Assembly (NCBI GenBank): GCA_916710115.1
Contig: CAKAOY010000009.1
Location: forward strand, 1 to 19,265
DNA: 19,265 nucleotides
DNA from: an uncultured Bergeyella sp.
Lineage (GTDB): Bacteria; Bacteroidota; Bacteroidia; Flavobacteriales; Weeksellaceae
Direction: 5' to 3'
Shown here: one piece after another, positions 6,603 to 14,856 of the stretch
How positions within the stretch are numbered: the first letter of the stretch is position 1
Layout of the letters: every line of letters begins with the position of its first letter
Notes under the pieces: model-generated
What the model was told of the DNA's origin: nothing
The model's database searches: none
What the model saw: only the letters and a program-made list of their open reading frames with translations
Program-made: the position numbers and the translations under genes

Positions 6603-8591
6603 TTAATCTACGATTGGAATTTCTGTATTTGTTGTGGGTAACTCATCTTTGGTGTTTTTTTGTTCTTTTTTCACAGATTTTAGTTGCTCTGTTTGTTCGG
6701 GTTCCCATTCTCTTTTTCCAAAAATCTTTTCTAAATCTTCACGAAAAATCACTTCATCATCAAGAAGTTTATTGGCTAAGATATCTAATTTATCTCTATT
6801 ATCAGATAAGATTTTTAGTGCTCTTTGATATTGATTTTCAATGATTTGTTTTATTTCAATGTCAATTTTTTTAGCTGTTTCCTCAGAGTAAGGTTTTCCA
6901 AAACTATAATCAGATTGCCCAGAGCTATCGTAGTATGATATATTACCGATATTTTCGCTAAGTCCATAGATGGTAACCATTGCTTGTGCTTGTTTGGTAA
7001 CCTTTTCCAAGTCGGATAAGGCTCCTGTTGATATATTTCCAAAAACGACTTGCTCAGCTGCACGCCCACCTAAAGCCGCGCACATTTCGTCTAACATCTG
7101 TTCTGTAGTTGTTAGGGAGCGTTCCTCTGGAAGATACCATGCTGCACCTAATGAGCGACCTCGCGGTACGATAGTTACTTTCAGAAGGGGGTTAGCGTGT
7201 TCTGTGAGCCAAGATATAGTTGCGTGTCCTGCCTCGTGAAAGGCTACCCTAGTTCTTTCAGATGGTTTGATGGCTTTATTTTTCTTTTCGAGACCACCAA
7301 CAATTCTATCTACGGCATCAAGGAAATCTTGTTTTGTAACGGATTCGTGGTTATTTCTTGCTGCTACGAGGGCTGCTTCGTTACAAACATTAGCAATATC
7401 TGCTCCTGAGAAACCTGGTGTTTGTTTTGCTAAGAAAGATTTATCAACAGAGGCATCTAATTTTATTTTGGATAGATGAACCTCAAATATTTGTTCTCTT
7501 TCGTGTAGTTCTGGTAAATCTACATAAATCGACCTATCAAAACGCCCTGCACGAAGTAGAGCTTTATCTAAAATATCAGCTCGGTTGGTGGCTGCCATTA
7601 CGATTACATTAGTATCGGTTCCAAAGCCATCCATCTCTGTAAGTAATTGGTTAAGAGTGTTTTCTCTCTCATCGTTTGCTCCTGAGATATTTTTGGAACT
7701 TCTAGCCCTACCGATGGCATCAATTTCATCAATAAAGATGATAGCTGGTGATTTTGCCTTTGCTTGTGCGAATAGGTCTCTTACTCTCGATGCCCCAATA
7801 CCTACGAACATTTCTACAAAATCAGAACCAGATATCGAGAAGAACGGAACCTGAGCTTCACCTGCTACAGCCTTGGCAAGGAGGGTTTTTCCTGTTCCTG
7901 GAGGGCCTACGAGAAGGACGCCTTTGGGGATTTTACCACCGAGTTTGGTATATTTATCAGCATTTTTTAGGAAATCAACGATTTCTTGGACTTCTTCTTT
8001 TGCTCCATCGAGTCCTGCAACATCTTTGAAGGTTACTTGTAGTTTGTTTTTCTCTCCAAAAATTTTTGCACGAGACTTACCGATAGAGAACATACCACCG
8101 CTACCACCAGGGCCTGCTCCCATTCTTCTGAAAATGAGGTAGTAAACTAAGAACATTATTACTCCATATATAGAGAATTGTATAAGGAGGTCGGTGAAAG
8201 GATTGTTTTCTTTTCCGAAATCCAATTCTGTTTTTATATTTGGATTGGAAGCTCTAATGTCATCAAACTTTTTCTGAAAAAGTCCCAAATCTCCGAATGT
8301 GAGAGTATAATCAGGTGTTTTATTAGTATTAAAAGCCTCCAAAGGGCTGAAATTCTGTTTAGATTTTTCTACAGAAGTATTTTTTGCCTCTTTTGTAAGG
8401 AAGACATCTGCTTTTTCAGTGTCTTTATAGATTAATATTTCTTGGATTTTCCCTTTGGCTACGAGATTAAAGAATTTATCTTCGTTAATAGATTTTGTGT
8501 TATTCTTTCCGAGTATTGATGGCTGGAAAAGGAACATTAAAATACCAATCACTACGATTGGAAAAAACCAATTAAAGCCTTTATTGTTCAT
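6603..8591 (-). CDS. ftsH: FtsH: ATP-dependent zinc metalloprotease
   Basis: This 662-residue inner-membrane AAA+ protease degrades misfolded membrane proteins and selected cytoplasmic regulators. It has two membrane segments (about 8-23 and 137-154) around a periplasmic domain. A Gly-rich stretch leads to the AAA module: Walker A GPPGTGKT (229-236), Walker B IIFIDEID (284-291), pore loop FVEMFVGIGA (258-267) and arginine-finger region RAGRFDR (347-353). The protease site HEAGH (452-456) and the likely third zinc ligand D527 in TGALSDLEK are intact. Residues 635-662 are a charged tail. It is the second gene after rsfS (43-nt gap) and probably shares that promoter. A hydrophobic N-terminus supports the start at 8591. 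Confidence 0.97.
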   Translation of the reverse strand: MNNKGFNWFFPIVVIGILMFLFQPSILGKNNTKSINEDKFFNLVAKGKIQEILIYKDTEKADVFLTKEAKNTSVEKSKQNFSPLEAFNTNKTPDYTLTFGDLGLFQKKFDDIRASNPNIKTELDFGKENNPFTDLLIQFSIYGVIMFLVYYLIFRRMGAGPGGSGGMFSIGKSRAKIFGEKNKLQVTFKDVAGLDGAKEEVQEIVDFLKNADKYTKLGGKIPKGVLLVGPPGTGKTLLAKAVAGEAQVPFFSISGSDFVEMFVGIGASRVRDLFAQAKAKSPAIIFIDEIDAIGRARSSKNISGANDERENTLNQLLTEMDGFGTDTNVIVMAATNRADILDKALLRAGRFDRSIYVDLPELHEREQIFEVHLSKIKLDASVDKSFLAKQTPGFSGADIANVCNEAALVAARNNHESVTKQDFLDAVDRIVGGLEKKNKAIKPSERTRVAFHEAGHATISWLTEHANPLLKVTIVPRGRSLGAAWYLPEERSLTTTEQMLDEMCAALGGRAAEQVVFGNISTGALSDLEKVTKQAQAMVTIYGLSENIGNISYYDSSGQSDYSFGKPYSEETAKKIDIEIKQIIENQYQRALKILSDNRDKLDILANKLLDDEVIFREDLEKIFGKREWEPEQTEQLKSVKKEQKNTKDELPTTNTEIPIVD

Positions 8592-8634
8592 AGTATTTTT
8601 TTATTAAATTTTGTGTACAATTCAAGTAAATGAA

Positions 8635-9000
8635 TTAGTCAAGATTAGGTATTTCGGTAATTTGAGCATCTCCCCAAAGTTCTTCTATTTCGTAATAATC
8701 ACGAATATGTTTCTGGAAAATATGTACTACCACGGATACATAATCCACGAGAACCCAAAGTGCGTTATCTGCTCCCTCTACATGCCAAGGTCTGTCTTTG
8801 AGTTCATTACGAACTTTTTTCTCTATTGTTCCTGCGATGGCAGACACTTGAGTATTAGAGTTTCCACTACAAATAATAAAAGTTTCTGCTACGGAGTTCT
8901 CAATTCCAGAAAGGTCAAAAATTTTGATATCCTCACCTTTTACATCTTGTATAGCCTCAATTATTTTATTGATAAGAGCTTCTTTATTTAGATTATTCAT
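8635..9000 (-). CDS. rsfS: RsfS: ribosome silencing factor
   Basis: This 121-residue protein of the RsfS/Iojap (DUF143) family binds ribosomal protein uL14 and blocks subunit joining when nutrients are scarce. Family marks are IFDLSGIENSVAETFIICSGNSNTQVSAIA (roughly residues 27-56), RPWHVEG (70-76), WVLVDY.SVVVHIF (about 82-96) and YYEIEELWGDA near the end. Length is normal. It is the first gene of the rsfS-ftsH unit, with a -7 element 20-28 nt upstream of its ATG. Confidence 0.95.
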   Translation of the reverse strand: MNNLNKEALINKIIEAIQDVKGEDIKIFDLSGIENSVAETFIICSGNSNTQVSAIAGTIEKKVRNELKDRPWHVEGADNALWVLVDYVSVVVHIFQKHIRDYYEIEELWGDAQITEIPNLD

Positions 9001-9020
9001 TTAATTTTAGATATATCGTG

Positions 9021-9028
9021 CAAAGTTA
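9021..9028 (-). promoter_or_regulatory. -7 promoter element of rsfS-ftsH
   Basis: The minus strand reads TAACTTTG (9028-9021), matching TAnnTTTG. No clear TTTG is seen at -33. It would start mRNA near 9014, leaving a leader of about 14 nt before the rsfS ATG. Confidence 0.5.
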
Positions 9029-9165
9029 TTATTTTTTCTTGACTTTGTGTTAGATTTTGGATTGAAATATTTTGTTTTAACATTGTTTAACTATTTCAGG
9101 GTAAGGTTAGGGTAGAGTGTATTATTTTTTGGTTACACTATAGGGTACAGTAAAAATAGTGAAAA

Positions 9166-9196
9166 TTTGTTATATCATTAAAAATCATTATATTCG
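9166..9196 (+). promoter_or_regulatory. Promoter of ileS
   Basis: TTTG (9166-9169), 19 nt, then TATATTCG (9189-9196), one base off TAnnTTTG. The predicted start near 9203 leaves about 14 nt of leader, too short for a T-box or other attenuator. Confidence 0.6.
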
Positions 9197-9216
9197 CGAT
9201 TTTAAAAATATCTACA

Positions 9217-12200
9217 ATGAAAAAATTCAACGAATATAAAAGTCTTGACCTTATCCAAGTGGCTGATAATGTAGCGAGTTTTTGGCAGAATAATGATATT
9301 TTCCAAAAATCGGTGGAGAATAGAGAAGGATACCCCAAATATGTATTTTATGAGGGACCACCATCTGCCAATGGGCTACCAGGAATTCACCACGTAATGG
9401 CGAGAACTTTGAAGGATATTTTTTGTCGTTTCCAAACTCAAAATGGGAAGCAAGTCTTTCGTAAGGCGGGTTGGGATACCCACGGATTGCCAGTTGAGTT
9501 GGGGGTGGAGAAAGAACTTGGTATAACAAAAGAAGATATAGGAAAGAAAATTTCGGTGGAGGATTATAATCAATCTTGCAGAAATGCAGTGATGAAATAT
9601 ACCGATGTATGGAATGACCTAACCGAAAAAATCGGATATTGGGTGGATTTGGAAAATCCGTACATTACCTACAAACCTAAATATATGGAAACTGTTTGGT
9701 GGCTTCTTAAACAATTGTATAATAAAGGGTTATTATACAAAGGTTATACCATTCAGCCGTATTCTCCTAAGGCAGGGACAGGGCTTTCTTCTCATGAATT
9801 GAACCAGCCGGGTACTTATAGAGATGTAAGCGATACTACTATTGTAGCTCAGTTCAAAGTAAAAAATTTAAGTAAAGCCCTTGAAAATAAATTCTCGATA
9901 CTGAAATCTCAACTATCGAACTTATATATCCTCGCTTGGACAACTACCCCTTGGACTTTACCTTCTAATACAGCACTAACCGTAGGAGCAAATATAGATT
10001 ATGTCCTTATAAAAACTTTCAACCAATATACTTTTGAGGCTATTCAAGTGATTTTGGCGAAAGAATTGGTATCAAAACAATTTGGAAAAAAATTTGTGGA
10101 GGGTACAGAAGAAGATTTTGCAAACTATACTTCCGAAAACAAGACTATTCCATATCACATATTAGCAGAGTTTAAAGGGGAAGATTTGGTGGATACCACT
10201 TACGAACAACTCATACCATGGTTTTTACCTGCTGAAAATCCAGAAAAGGCATTTCGTGTGATTGCCGGAGATTTCGTAACGACAGAAGACGGTACGGGAG
10301 TAGTGCATACGGCTCCTACTTTTGGTGCAGATGATGCCCGTGTAGCTAAAGAAGCAGGAGTACCACCGATGCTTATAAAAGATGAGAATGATAACTTGGT
10401 ACCACTTGTTGATTTGCAAGGAAAATTTGTAAAAGGAGAAAATGTTCCTGAAATTTTTGGTGGAAAATATATCAAAAATGAATATTACACCCAAGATGCC
10501 CCTGAAAAGTCTTGGGATGTAGAAATGGCAATCCTTTTGAAAACAGAAAATAAAGCCTTTAAAGTGGAGAAATATGTCCACTCTTATCCACATTGCTGGA
10601 GAACTGATAAACCTATTCTTTATTATCCATTGGACTCTTGGTTTGTAAAAATGACTGCTGTGAAAGACCGATTGGTAGAACTTAACAAAGAAATCAATTG
10701 GAAGCCAAAAGCTACGGGAGAGGGACGATTTGCAAATTGGTTAGAAAATGTAAATGACTGGAACTTATCTCGTTCCAGATATTGGGGAATTCCATTGCCA
10801 ATTTGGAGAACAGAGGATTTGAAGGAAGAAAAAATTATTGGCTCGGTAGAAGAATTATACAACGAAATAGAAAAATCAATCTCAAAAGGATTGATGGCTG
10901 ATAATCCATTTAAAGACTTTGAAGTGGGGAATATGTCTGAGGATAACTACAACAAGATAGACTTGCATAAGAATATTGTTGATAGAATAATTTTGGTATC
11001 CGACAGCGGAAAACCAATGAAACGAGAAAGCGACCTCATAGATGTTTGGTTTGATTCGGGGGCGATGCCATATGCTCAGTTACATTACCCTTTTGAAAAT
11101 AAGGAACTTATAGATAATAAGGAGGCGTTTCCAGCAGAATTTATTGCTGAGGGCGTAGATCAAACTCGCGGTTGGTTCTATACACTACATGCTATTGGAA
11201 CTACGATTTTTGACTCCGTAGCGTATAAGAATGTGATGTCTAATGGGTTAGTTTTAGACAAAAATGGGCAGAAAATGTCAAAACGATTAGGTAATGCAGT
11301 AGATCCATTTGAAACTTTGACAAAGTATGGGCCAGATGCCACTCGTTGGTATATGATTTCTAATGCAAATCCTTGGGAAAATCTGAAATTTGATATTGAT
11401 GGTATAGACGAAATCCGTAGAAAATTCTTTGGAACACTCTATAATACTTACTCATTCTTTGCTCTTTATGCCAATGTTGATGGCTTTAAATATGAAGAAA
11501 AAGATATAGAAAACCGCCCAGAAATTGATAGATGGATACTTTCCGAGCTTAATCTATTGATTAAGGAAGTGAAGTCTTACTATGAAGATTATGAACCGAC
11601 GAAGGTGGCAAGGGTTATTAATACTTTTGTGAATGATAATCTAAGTAATTGGTATGTAAGGCTTTGCCGTCGTCGTTTTTGGAAAGGAACTTATACCGAA
11701 GACAAAATTTCTGCTTATCAAACGCTCTATACTTGTTTAGAGGTGGTGGCAAAACTTTCAGCACCTATTGCACCATTCTTTATGGATAGATTGTATCAGG
11801 ATTTGAATAGCATTACGGGTAAAGATACGGCAGAATCTGTGCATTTGTCTAATTTTCCTATCGTTGATGAGCAAAAAATAGACACCGATTTGGTTGAAAA
11901 GACACATTTGGCTCAGCAAATTACTTCAATGGTTTTCTCTTTGAGGAAGAAAGAAAATGTAAAGGTTCGCCAGCCACTTCAAAAAGTGATGATTCCTATT
12001 TTGGATAACAAGACAGAGGAACAGATTTTAGCTGTTACTGACCTTATCAAACAAGAAGTGAATGTGAAGGAGTTGCAACTTATCAATGCTGATGAGACTT
12101 CAGAGCTGATTGTAAAACAGATAAAACCAAATTTCAAAGTTTTGGGAGCAAGATTAGGTAAGGATATGAAGGTTGTAGCTTCGGAGATACAGAATTTCTC

Positions 12201-12621
12201 GGTGGAGCAAATCTCTTCCTTAGAAAAGGATGGCAAAATACAAGTTGCAGGTTATGAAATATCTCTTGGTGATGTGGAAATATTAACAAAAGATATACCA
12301 GGTTGGACGATGACCAGTGAGGGAAAAATAACTGTGGCTCTGGATTTGACAATTACCGAGGAACTAAAATCCGAGGGCATTGCTAGAGAGTTTGTTAATC
12401 GTATCCAAAATCTTAGAAAAGACAAAGGTTTTGATTTGATGGACAAAATAGAAATTACCCTTACAGAACTATGTCCTTATAAACAGGAAATTATCAATAA
12501 CAAGGTCTATATTTCGGCAGAAGTATTAGCTGAAGGTATCAATGTTGTAGAAAAACTTACTACTTCTCACGAAATAGAGATAGACAATGTTACATTTGAG
12601 ATAAATATTAACAAAATATAA
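9217..12621 (+). CDS. ileS: IleRS: isoleucyl-tRNA synthetase, long eukaryote-like type
   Basis: This 1134-residue class I synthetase charges tRNA-Ile with isoleucine. The catalytic motif normally reading PxANGxxHIGH is PSANGLPGIHH, so HIGH has become GIHH (residues 56-59, bases 9382-9393). The second motif KMSKR is intact (686-690). The CP1 editing domain is present, with WTTTPWTLP and GTGVVHTAPTFGADD (359-373). The anticodon-binding and C-terminal domains are long, and no C-terminal Cys-rich zinc finger is seen. Length and motifs fit the IleRS2 type. Published work on IleRS2 links the swapped GxHH form to hyper-resistance to mupirocin; that it applies here is inference. It heads the ileS-dksA-like-lspA run. 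Confidence 0.97.
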   Translation: MKKFNEYKSLDLIQVADNVASFWQNNDIFQKSVENREGYPKYVFYEGPPSANGLPGIHHVMARTLKDIFCRFQTQNGKQVFRKAGWDTHGLPVELGVEKELGITKEDIGKKISVEDYNQSCRNAVMKYTDVWNDLTEKIGYWVDLENPYITYKPKYMETVWWLLKQLYNKGLLYKGYTIQPYSPKAGTGLSSHELNQPGTYRDVSDTTIVAQFKVKNLSKALENKFSILKSQLSNLYILAWTTTPWTLPSNTALTVGANIDYVLIKTFNQYTFEAIQVILAKELVSKQFGKKFVEGTEEDFANYTSENKTIPYHILAEFKGEDLVDTTYEQLIPWFLPAENPEKAFRVIAGDFVTTEDGTGVVHTAPTFGADDARVAKEAGVPPMLIKDENDNLVPLVDLQGKFVKGENVPEIFGGKYIKNEYYTQDAPEKSWDVEMAILLKTENKAFKVEKYVHSYPHCWRTDKPILYYPLDSWFVKMTAVKDRLVELNKEINWKPKATGEGRFANWLENVNDWNLSRSRYWGIPLPIWRTEDLKEEKIIGSVEELYNEIEKSISKGLMADNPFKDFEVGNMSEDNYNKIDLHKNIVDRIILVSDSGKPMKRESDLIDVWFDSGAMPYAQLHYPFENKELIDNKEAFPAEFIAEGVDQTRGWFYTLHAIGTTIFDSVAYKNVMSNGLVLDKNGQKMSKRLGNAVDPFETLTKYGPDATRWYMISNANPWENLKFDIDGIDEIRRKFFGTLYNTYSFFALYANVDGFKYEEKDIENRPEIDRWILSELNLLIKEVKSYYEDYEPTKVARVINTFVNDNLSNWYVRLCRRRFWKGTYTEDKISAYQTLYTCLEVVAKLSAPIAPFFMDRLYQDLNSITGKDTAESVHLSNFPIVDEQKIDTDLVEKTHLAQQITSMVFSLRKKENVKVRQPLQKVMIPILDNKTEEQILAVTDLIKQEVNVKELQLINADETSELIVKQIKPNFKVLGARLGKDMKVVASEIQNFSVEQISSLEKDGKIQVAGYEISLGDVEILTKDIPGWTMTSEGKITVALDLTITEELKSEGIAREFVNRIQNLRKDKGFDLMDKIEITLTELCPYKQEIINNKVYISAEVLAEGINVVEKLTTSHEIEIDNVTFEININKI

Positions 12622-12627
12622 TCTAAA

Positions 12628-12676
12628 ACGGGAACGAAATCCAAGTATTAATTAAAAACTGGTATCTCGGTTCCGT
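12628..12676 (+). other. Possible mRNA stem-loop between ileS and the dksA-like gene
   Basis: ACGGGAACGA (12628-12637) can pair with TCGGTTCCGT (12667-12676) over 10 positions, with one G-U pair and one A/G mismatch, around a 29-nt loop. The GC content of the arms stands out from the AT-rich surroundings. No T-run follows, so it is not a standard terminator; it could affect mRNA stability or translation of the next gene. Confidence 0.3.
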
Positions 12677-12697
12677 ATCTAATAGAAATAAAAGTAT

Positions 12698-13081
12698 ATG
12701 TCAGTAGTAGAAAAAGTACGATACAGCGACGAAGACTTGGCGATGTTTAAAGTTTTGATAGAAGAAAAAATAAAAGAAGCAGAAAAACAATTAGCACAGA
12801 TAAATGAAAATTTTATAAATAATAGAAACAACGGGACAGATGATACATCTCCAACTTTCAAGGCATTTGAAGAGGGAGCAGAGATCTTCAGTAAGGAACA
12901 TAATGCCCATTTAGCATCGAGGCAGGATAAGTTTATCAGAGATCTAAAATTTGCCTTAATGAGGATAGAAAACAAAACCTACGGTGTTTGTAGGGTAACG
13001 GGCAAACTGATACCGAAAGAGAGATTAATGGCGGTGCCTCACGCTACACTTAGCATCGAGGCAAAGAATATGCAACGATAG
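12698..13081 (+). CDS. TraR/DksA-family protein with a degenerate zinc finger
   Basis: This 127-residue protein has an N-terminal helical hairpin (about 10-92), with acidic residues DD near the tip (48-49), and a C-terminal domain that aligns with the DksA zinc finger. E. coli DksA binds in the RNA polymerase secondary channel and works with ppGpp at rRNA and amino-acid promoters. Of the four zinc cysteines only the first remains (C98); the others are T101, S119 and A122 in YGVCRVTGKLIPKERL...PHATLSIEAK. The surrounding finger framework is otherwise kept, so the fold probably survives without zinc. It lies 76 nt after ileS and 17 nt before lspA, probably in one transcript. Whether it acts on RNA polymerase like DksA is inferred from the family. 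Confidence 0.9.
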   Translation: MSVVEKVRYSDEDLAMFKVLIEEKIKEAEKQLAQINENFINNRNNGTDDTSPTFKAFEEGAEIFSKEHNAHLASRQDKFIRDLKFALMRIENKTYGVCRVTGKLIPKERLMAVPHATLSIEAKNMQR

Positions 13082-13098
13082 ATATATTTGAGATTTTA

Positions 13099-13734
13099 AT
13101 GAAAAAAATAGTCATAACAACATTATTAGTCCTACTAATAGACCAAATAACAAAGATTTATGTAAAAACCCACTTTGAGCTTAATGCTTGGGTACAGGCA
13201 TTTCCAGGTCTTAAAATATCCTTTGTAGAGAACCCAGGTATGGCTTATGGGGTACATTTTGGAGGAATTTTTGGAAAATATTTATTAGTCGCTTTACGAT
13301 TGGTATTGGTGGGGTATATGGTAGTAATCTTTAAGCGATGGATAAGAGAGGGAGTGTCTAATTATCGTATTATACCGATGGCAATGATTTTTGCAGGAGC
13401 AATAGGTAACTTGATAGATGGTATGTTTTATGGAATGATATTCAGCTCGGGAAGTACCTTTGAGGAGAGTTTTGGATGGGTTGGTTATCAAGGAATTTCT
13501 CATATAGTGCCGTTCGGAGAGGGATATTCACATTTTATGAAAGGCTGTGTAGTGGATATGATACATTTTGATTTAGTGGATTGGATAGTTCCGACTGGGG
13601 TACCTATTATTGGTGGTCAGAGAATAGAATTTTTCAAATATATTTTTAATATTGCAGATTCGGCTATTACGATAGGAGGTTTTTTGTTATTGATTTTCAG
13701 GAAAAAGGCATTTCCAAATGGTTTTGATTTATAA
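13099..13734 (+). CDS. lspA: LspA: lipoprotein signal peptidase (signal peptidase II)
   Basis: This 211-residue inner-membrane aspartic protease cuts the signal peptide from prolipoproteins after lipid is attached to the conserved cysteine. Four hydrophobic segments are visible (about 3-17, 60-79, 92-108, 184-200). Family motifs are DQITK (15-19), ENPGMAYG (44-51), GNLIDG (103-108), VVDMI (151-155) and FNIADSAI (183-190). The catalytic pair is D153 and D187. About 40 residues (110-150), Gly/Phe/Ser-rich, sit between the third and fourth segments; E. coli LspA (about 164 residues) has a shorter loop. Third in the ileS run, it ends at a strong terminator. ileS and lspA are neighbours in many bacteria. 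Confidence 0.96.
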   Translation: MKKIVITTLLVLLIDQITKIYVKTHFELNAWVQAFPGLKISFVENPGMAYGVHFGGIFGKYLLVALRLVLVGYMVVIFKRWIREGVSNYRIIPMAMIFAGAIGNLIDGMFYGMIFSSGSTFEESFGWVGYQGISHIVPFGEGYSHFMKGCVVDMIHFDLVDWIVPTGVPIIGGQRIEFFKYIFNIADSAITIGGFLLLIFRKKAFPNGFDL

Positions 13735-13741
13735 AAATAAA

Positions 13742-13785
13742 AATGAGCTGGATACGATGGAAGTATCTAGCTCATTCTTTTTTTA
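13742..13785 (+). terminator. Terminator after lspA
   Basis: AATGAGCTGGATAC (13742-13755) and GTATCTAGCTCATT (13763-13776) pair with one G-U wobble and a 7-nt loop. A run of T residues (13778-13785) follows. It separates the ileS run from trpS. Confidence 0.88.
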
Positions 13786-13830
13786 TTTTAAAATTTGATT
13801 TATCAAATAGGAATATAAAAAGTTTTTTAT

Positions 13831-13838
13831 TATTTTTG
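13831..13838 (+). promoter_or_regulatory. -7 promoter element of trpS
   Basis: TATTTTTG matches TAnnTTTG and lies 21 nt before the trpS ATG. A TTTG at 13794 is too far upstream (33 nt) to be the usual -33 partner. The position supports the start at 13860 rather than the longer open frame. Confidence 0.5.
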
Positions 13839-13859
13839 TCTCTGTATAAAAAATATATA

Positions 13860-14828
13860 ATGGCAAGGATTTTAACAGGAATTCAGGCGACGGGGACACC
13901 ACACTTGGGTAATTTGTTAGGAGCGATTATCCCCGCGATAGAGTTGTCCAAACAAGCGGACAACGATTCATTTTTGTTTATTGCAAATATGCATACACTC
14001 ACGCAGATAAAAAATGCAGAGGAGCTGAGACAGCATACTTACGAGATTGCGGCTGCGTGGTTGGCTTTTGGTTTGGATACGAGCAAAACACATTTTTATA
14101 GACAGAGCGATATACCAGAAACTTGTGAGCTTACTTGGTATTTGGATTGTTTTTTCCCTTATCAAAGGCTTACTTTGGCTCATTCCTTTAAGGATAAGGC
14201 GGATAGACTACAAGATGTTAATGTAGGTTTGTTTAATTATCCAATCCTTATGGCGGCGGATATTCTTCTGTATAATGCAGAGATTGTACCAGTTGGGAAA
14301 GACCAATTGCAACATCTTGAAATAACGAGAGATTTAGCAGAAAAATTTAATAGACAGATGGGGGAGGTATTCGTATTACCATTAGCAGAACTTCAAAAAG
14401 ATACGAAATATGTACCAGGTACCGATGGACAGAAAATGTCTAAATCCAGAGGAAACATCATTAATATATTTTTACCAGAAAAAGCACTCAAAAAACAAAT
14501 AATGTCTATAGAAACAGACTCTACACCTTTGGAGGAACCAAAAAATCCAGATACATGTAATGTATTCAAATTGTATGAGTTGATAGCTACACCGGAGCAG
14601 ACAGAGGATTTGAGAGCTAAGTATTTGGCAGGAAATTTTGGGTATGGACATGCCAAGACGGAACTTCTTAATTTAATCCTTACGAAGTATCAAAAGGAAA
14701 GAGAACTATTTAATTATTATATGGAAAATATTCCAGAATTAGAGGAAAAACTCCAAGAAGGTGCCAATAAAACACGTTTGATAGCAAGAGAAACACTTGG
14801 TAAGGTAAGAAAAAGTTTAGGTTTTTAA
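13860..14828 (+). CDS. trpS: TrpRS: tryptophanyl-tRNA synthetase
   Basis: This 322-residue class I synthetase charges tRNA-Trp. It begins MARILTGIQATGTPHLGNLLGA; TPHLGN (13-18) is the HIGH-motif equivalent of TrpRS. KMSKS is at 192-196 (GQKMSKSRGN). DKADRLQDVNVGLFNYPILMAADIL is the family's tryptophan-site helix region, followed by VGKDQLQHLEITRDLA. Length is normal. The frame is open back to 13743, but that part runs over the lspA terminator and the -7 element, so the ATG at 13860 is chosen. It is followed after 28 nt by the sensor kinase and may head that transcript. Confidence 0.96.
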   Translation: MARILTGIQATGTPHLGNLLGAIIPAIELSKQADNDSFLFIANMHTLTQIKNAEELRQHTYEIAAAWLAFGLDTSKTHFYRQSDIPETCELTWYLDCFFPYQRLTLAHSFKDKADRLQDVNVGLFNYPILMAADILLYNAEIVPVGKDQLQHLEITRDLAEKFNRQMGEVFVLPLAELQKDTKYVPGTDGQKMSKSRGNIINIFLPEKALKKQIMSIETDSTPLEEPKNPDTCNVFKLYELIATPEQTEDLRAKYLAGNFGYGHAKTELLNLILTKYQKERELFNYYMENIPELEEKLQEGANKTRLIARETLGKVRKSLGF

Positions 14829-14856
14829 TTATATTCAGAGAAAATGATTTTGGATA

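Noticed and set aside
6970..8142. Several open frames antisense to ftsH
   Set aside because: They show no recognisable domains and arise from codon use of the strongly supported ftsH gene on the other strand.
9116..9139. Weak dyad AGTGTA/TACACT and AGGGTA copies upstream of ileS
   Set aside because: A 6-bp stem with a 12-nt loop in AT-rich DNA, with no T-run and no match to a known element; likely chance.
9001..9216. T-box or other tRNA-sensing leader for ileS
   Set aside because: The predicted leader is only about 14 nt, and no T-box motif or terminator-antiterminator pair is visible.
13743..13859. Longer TrpRS start
   Set aside because: It would cover the lspA terminator and the trpS -7 element, and TrpRS proteins normally start just before the TG.(T)PHLGN motif.
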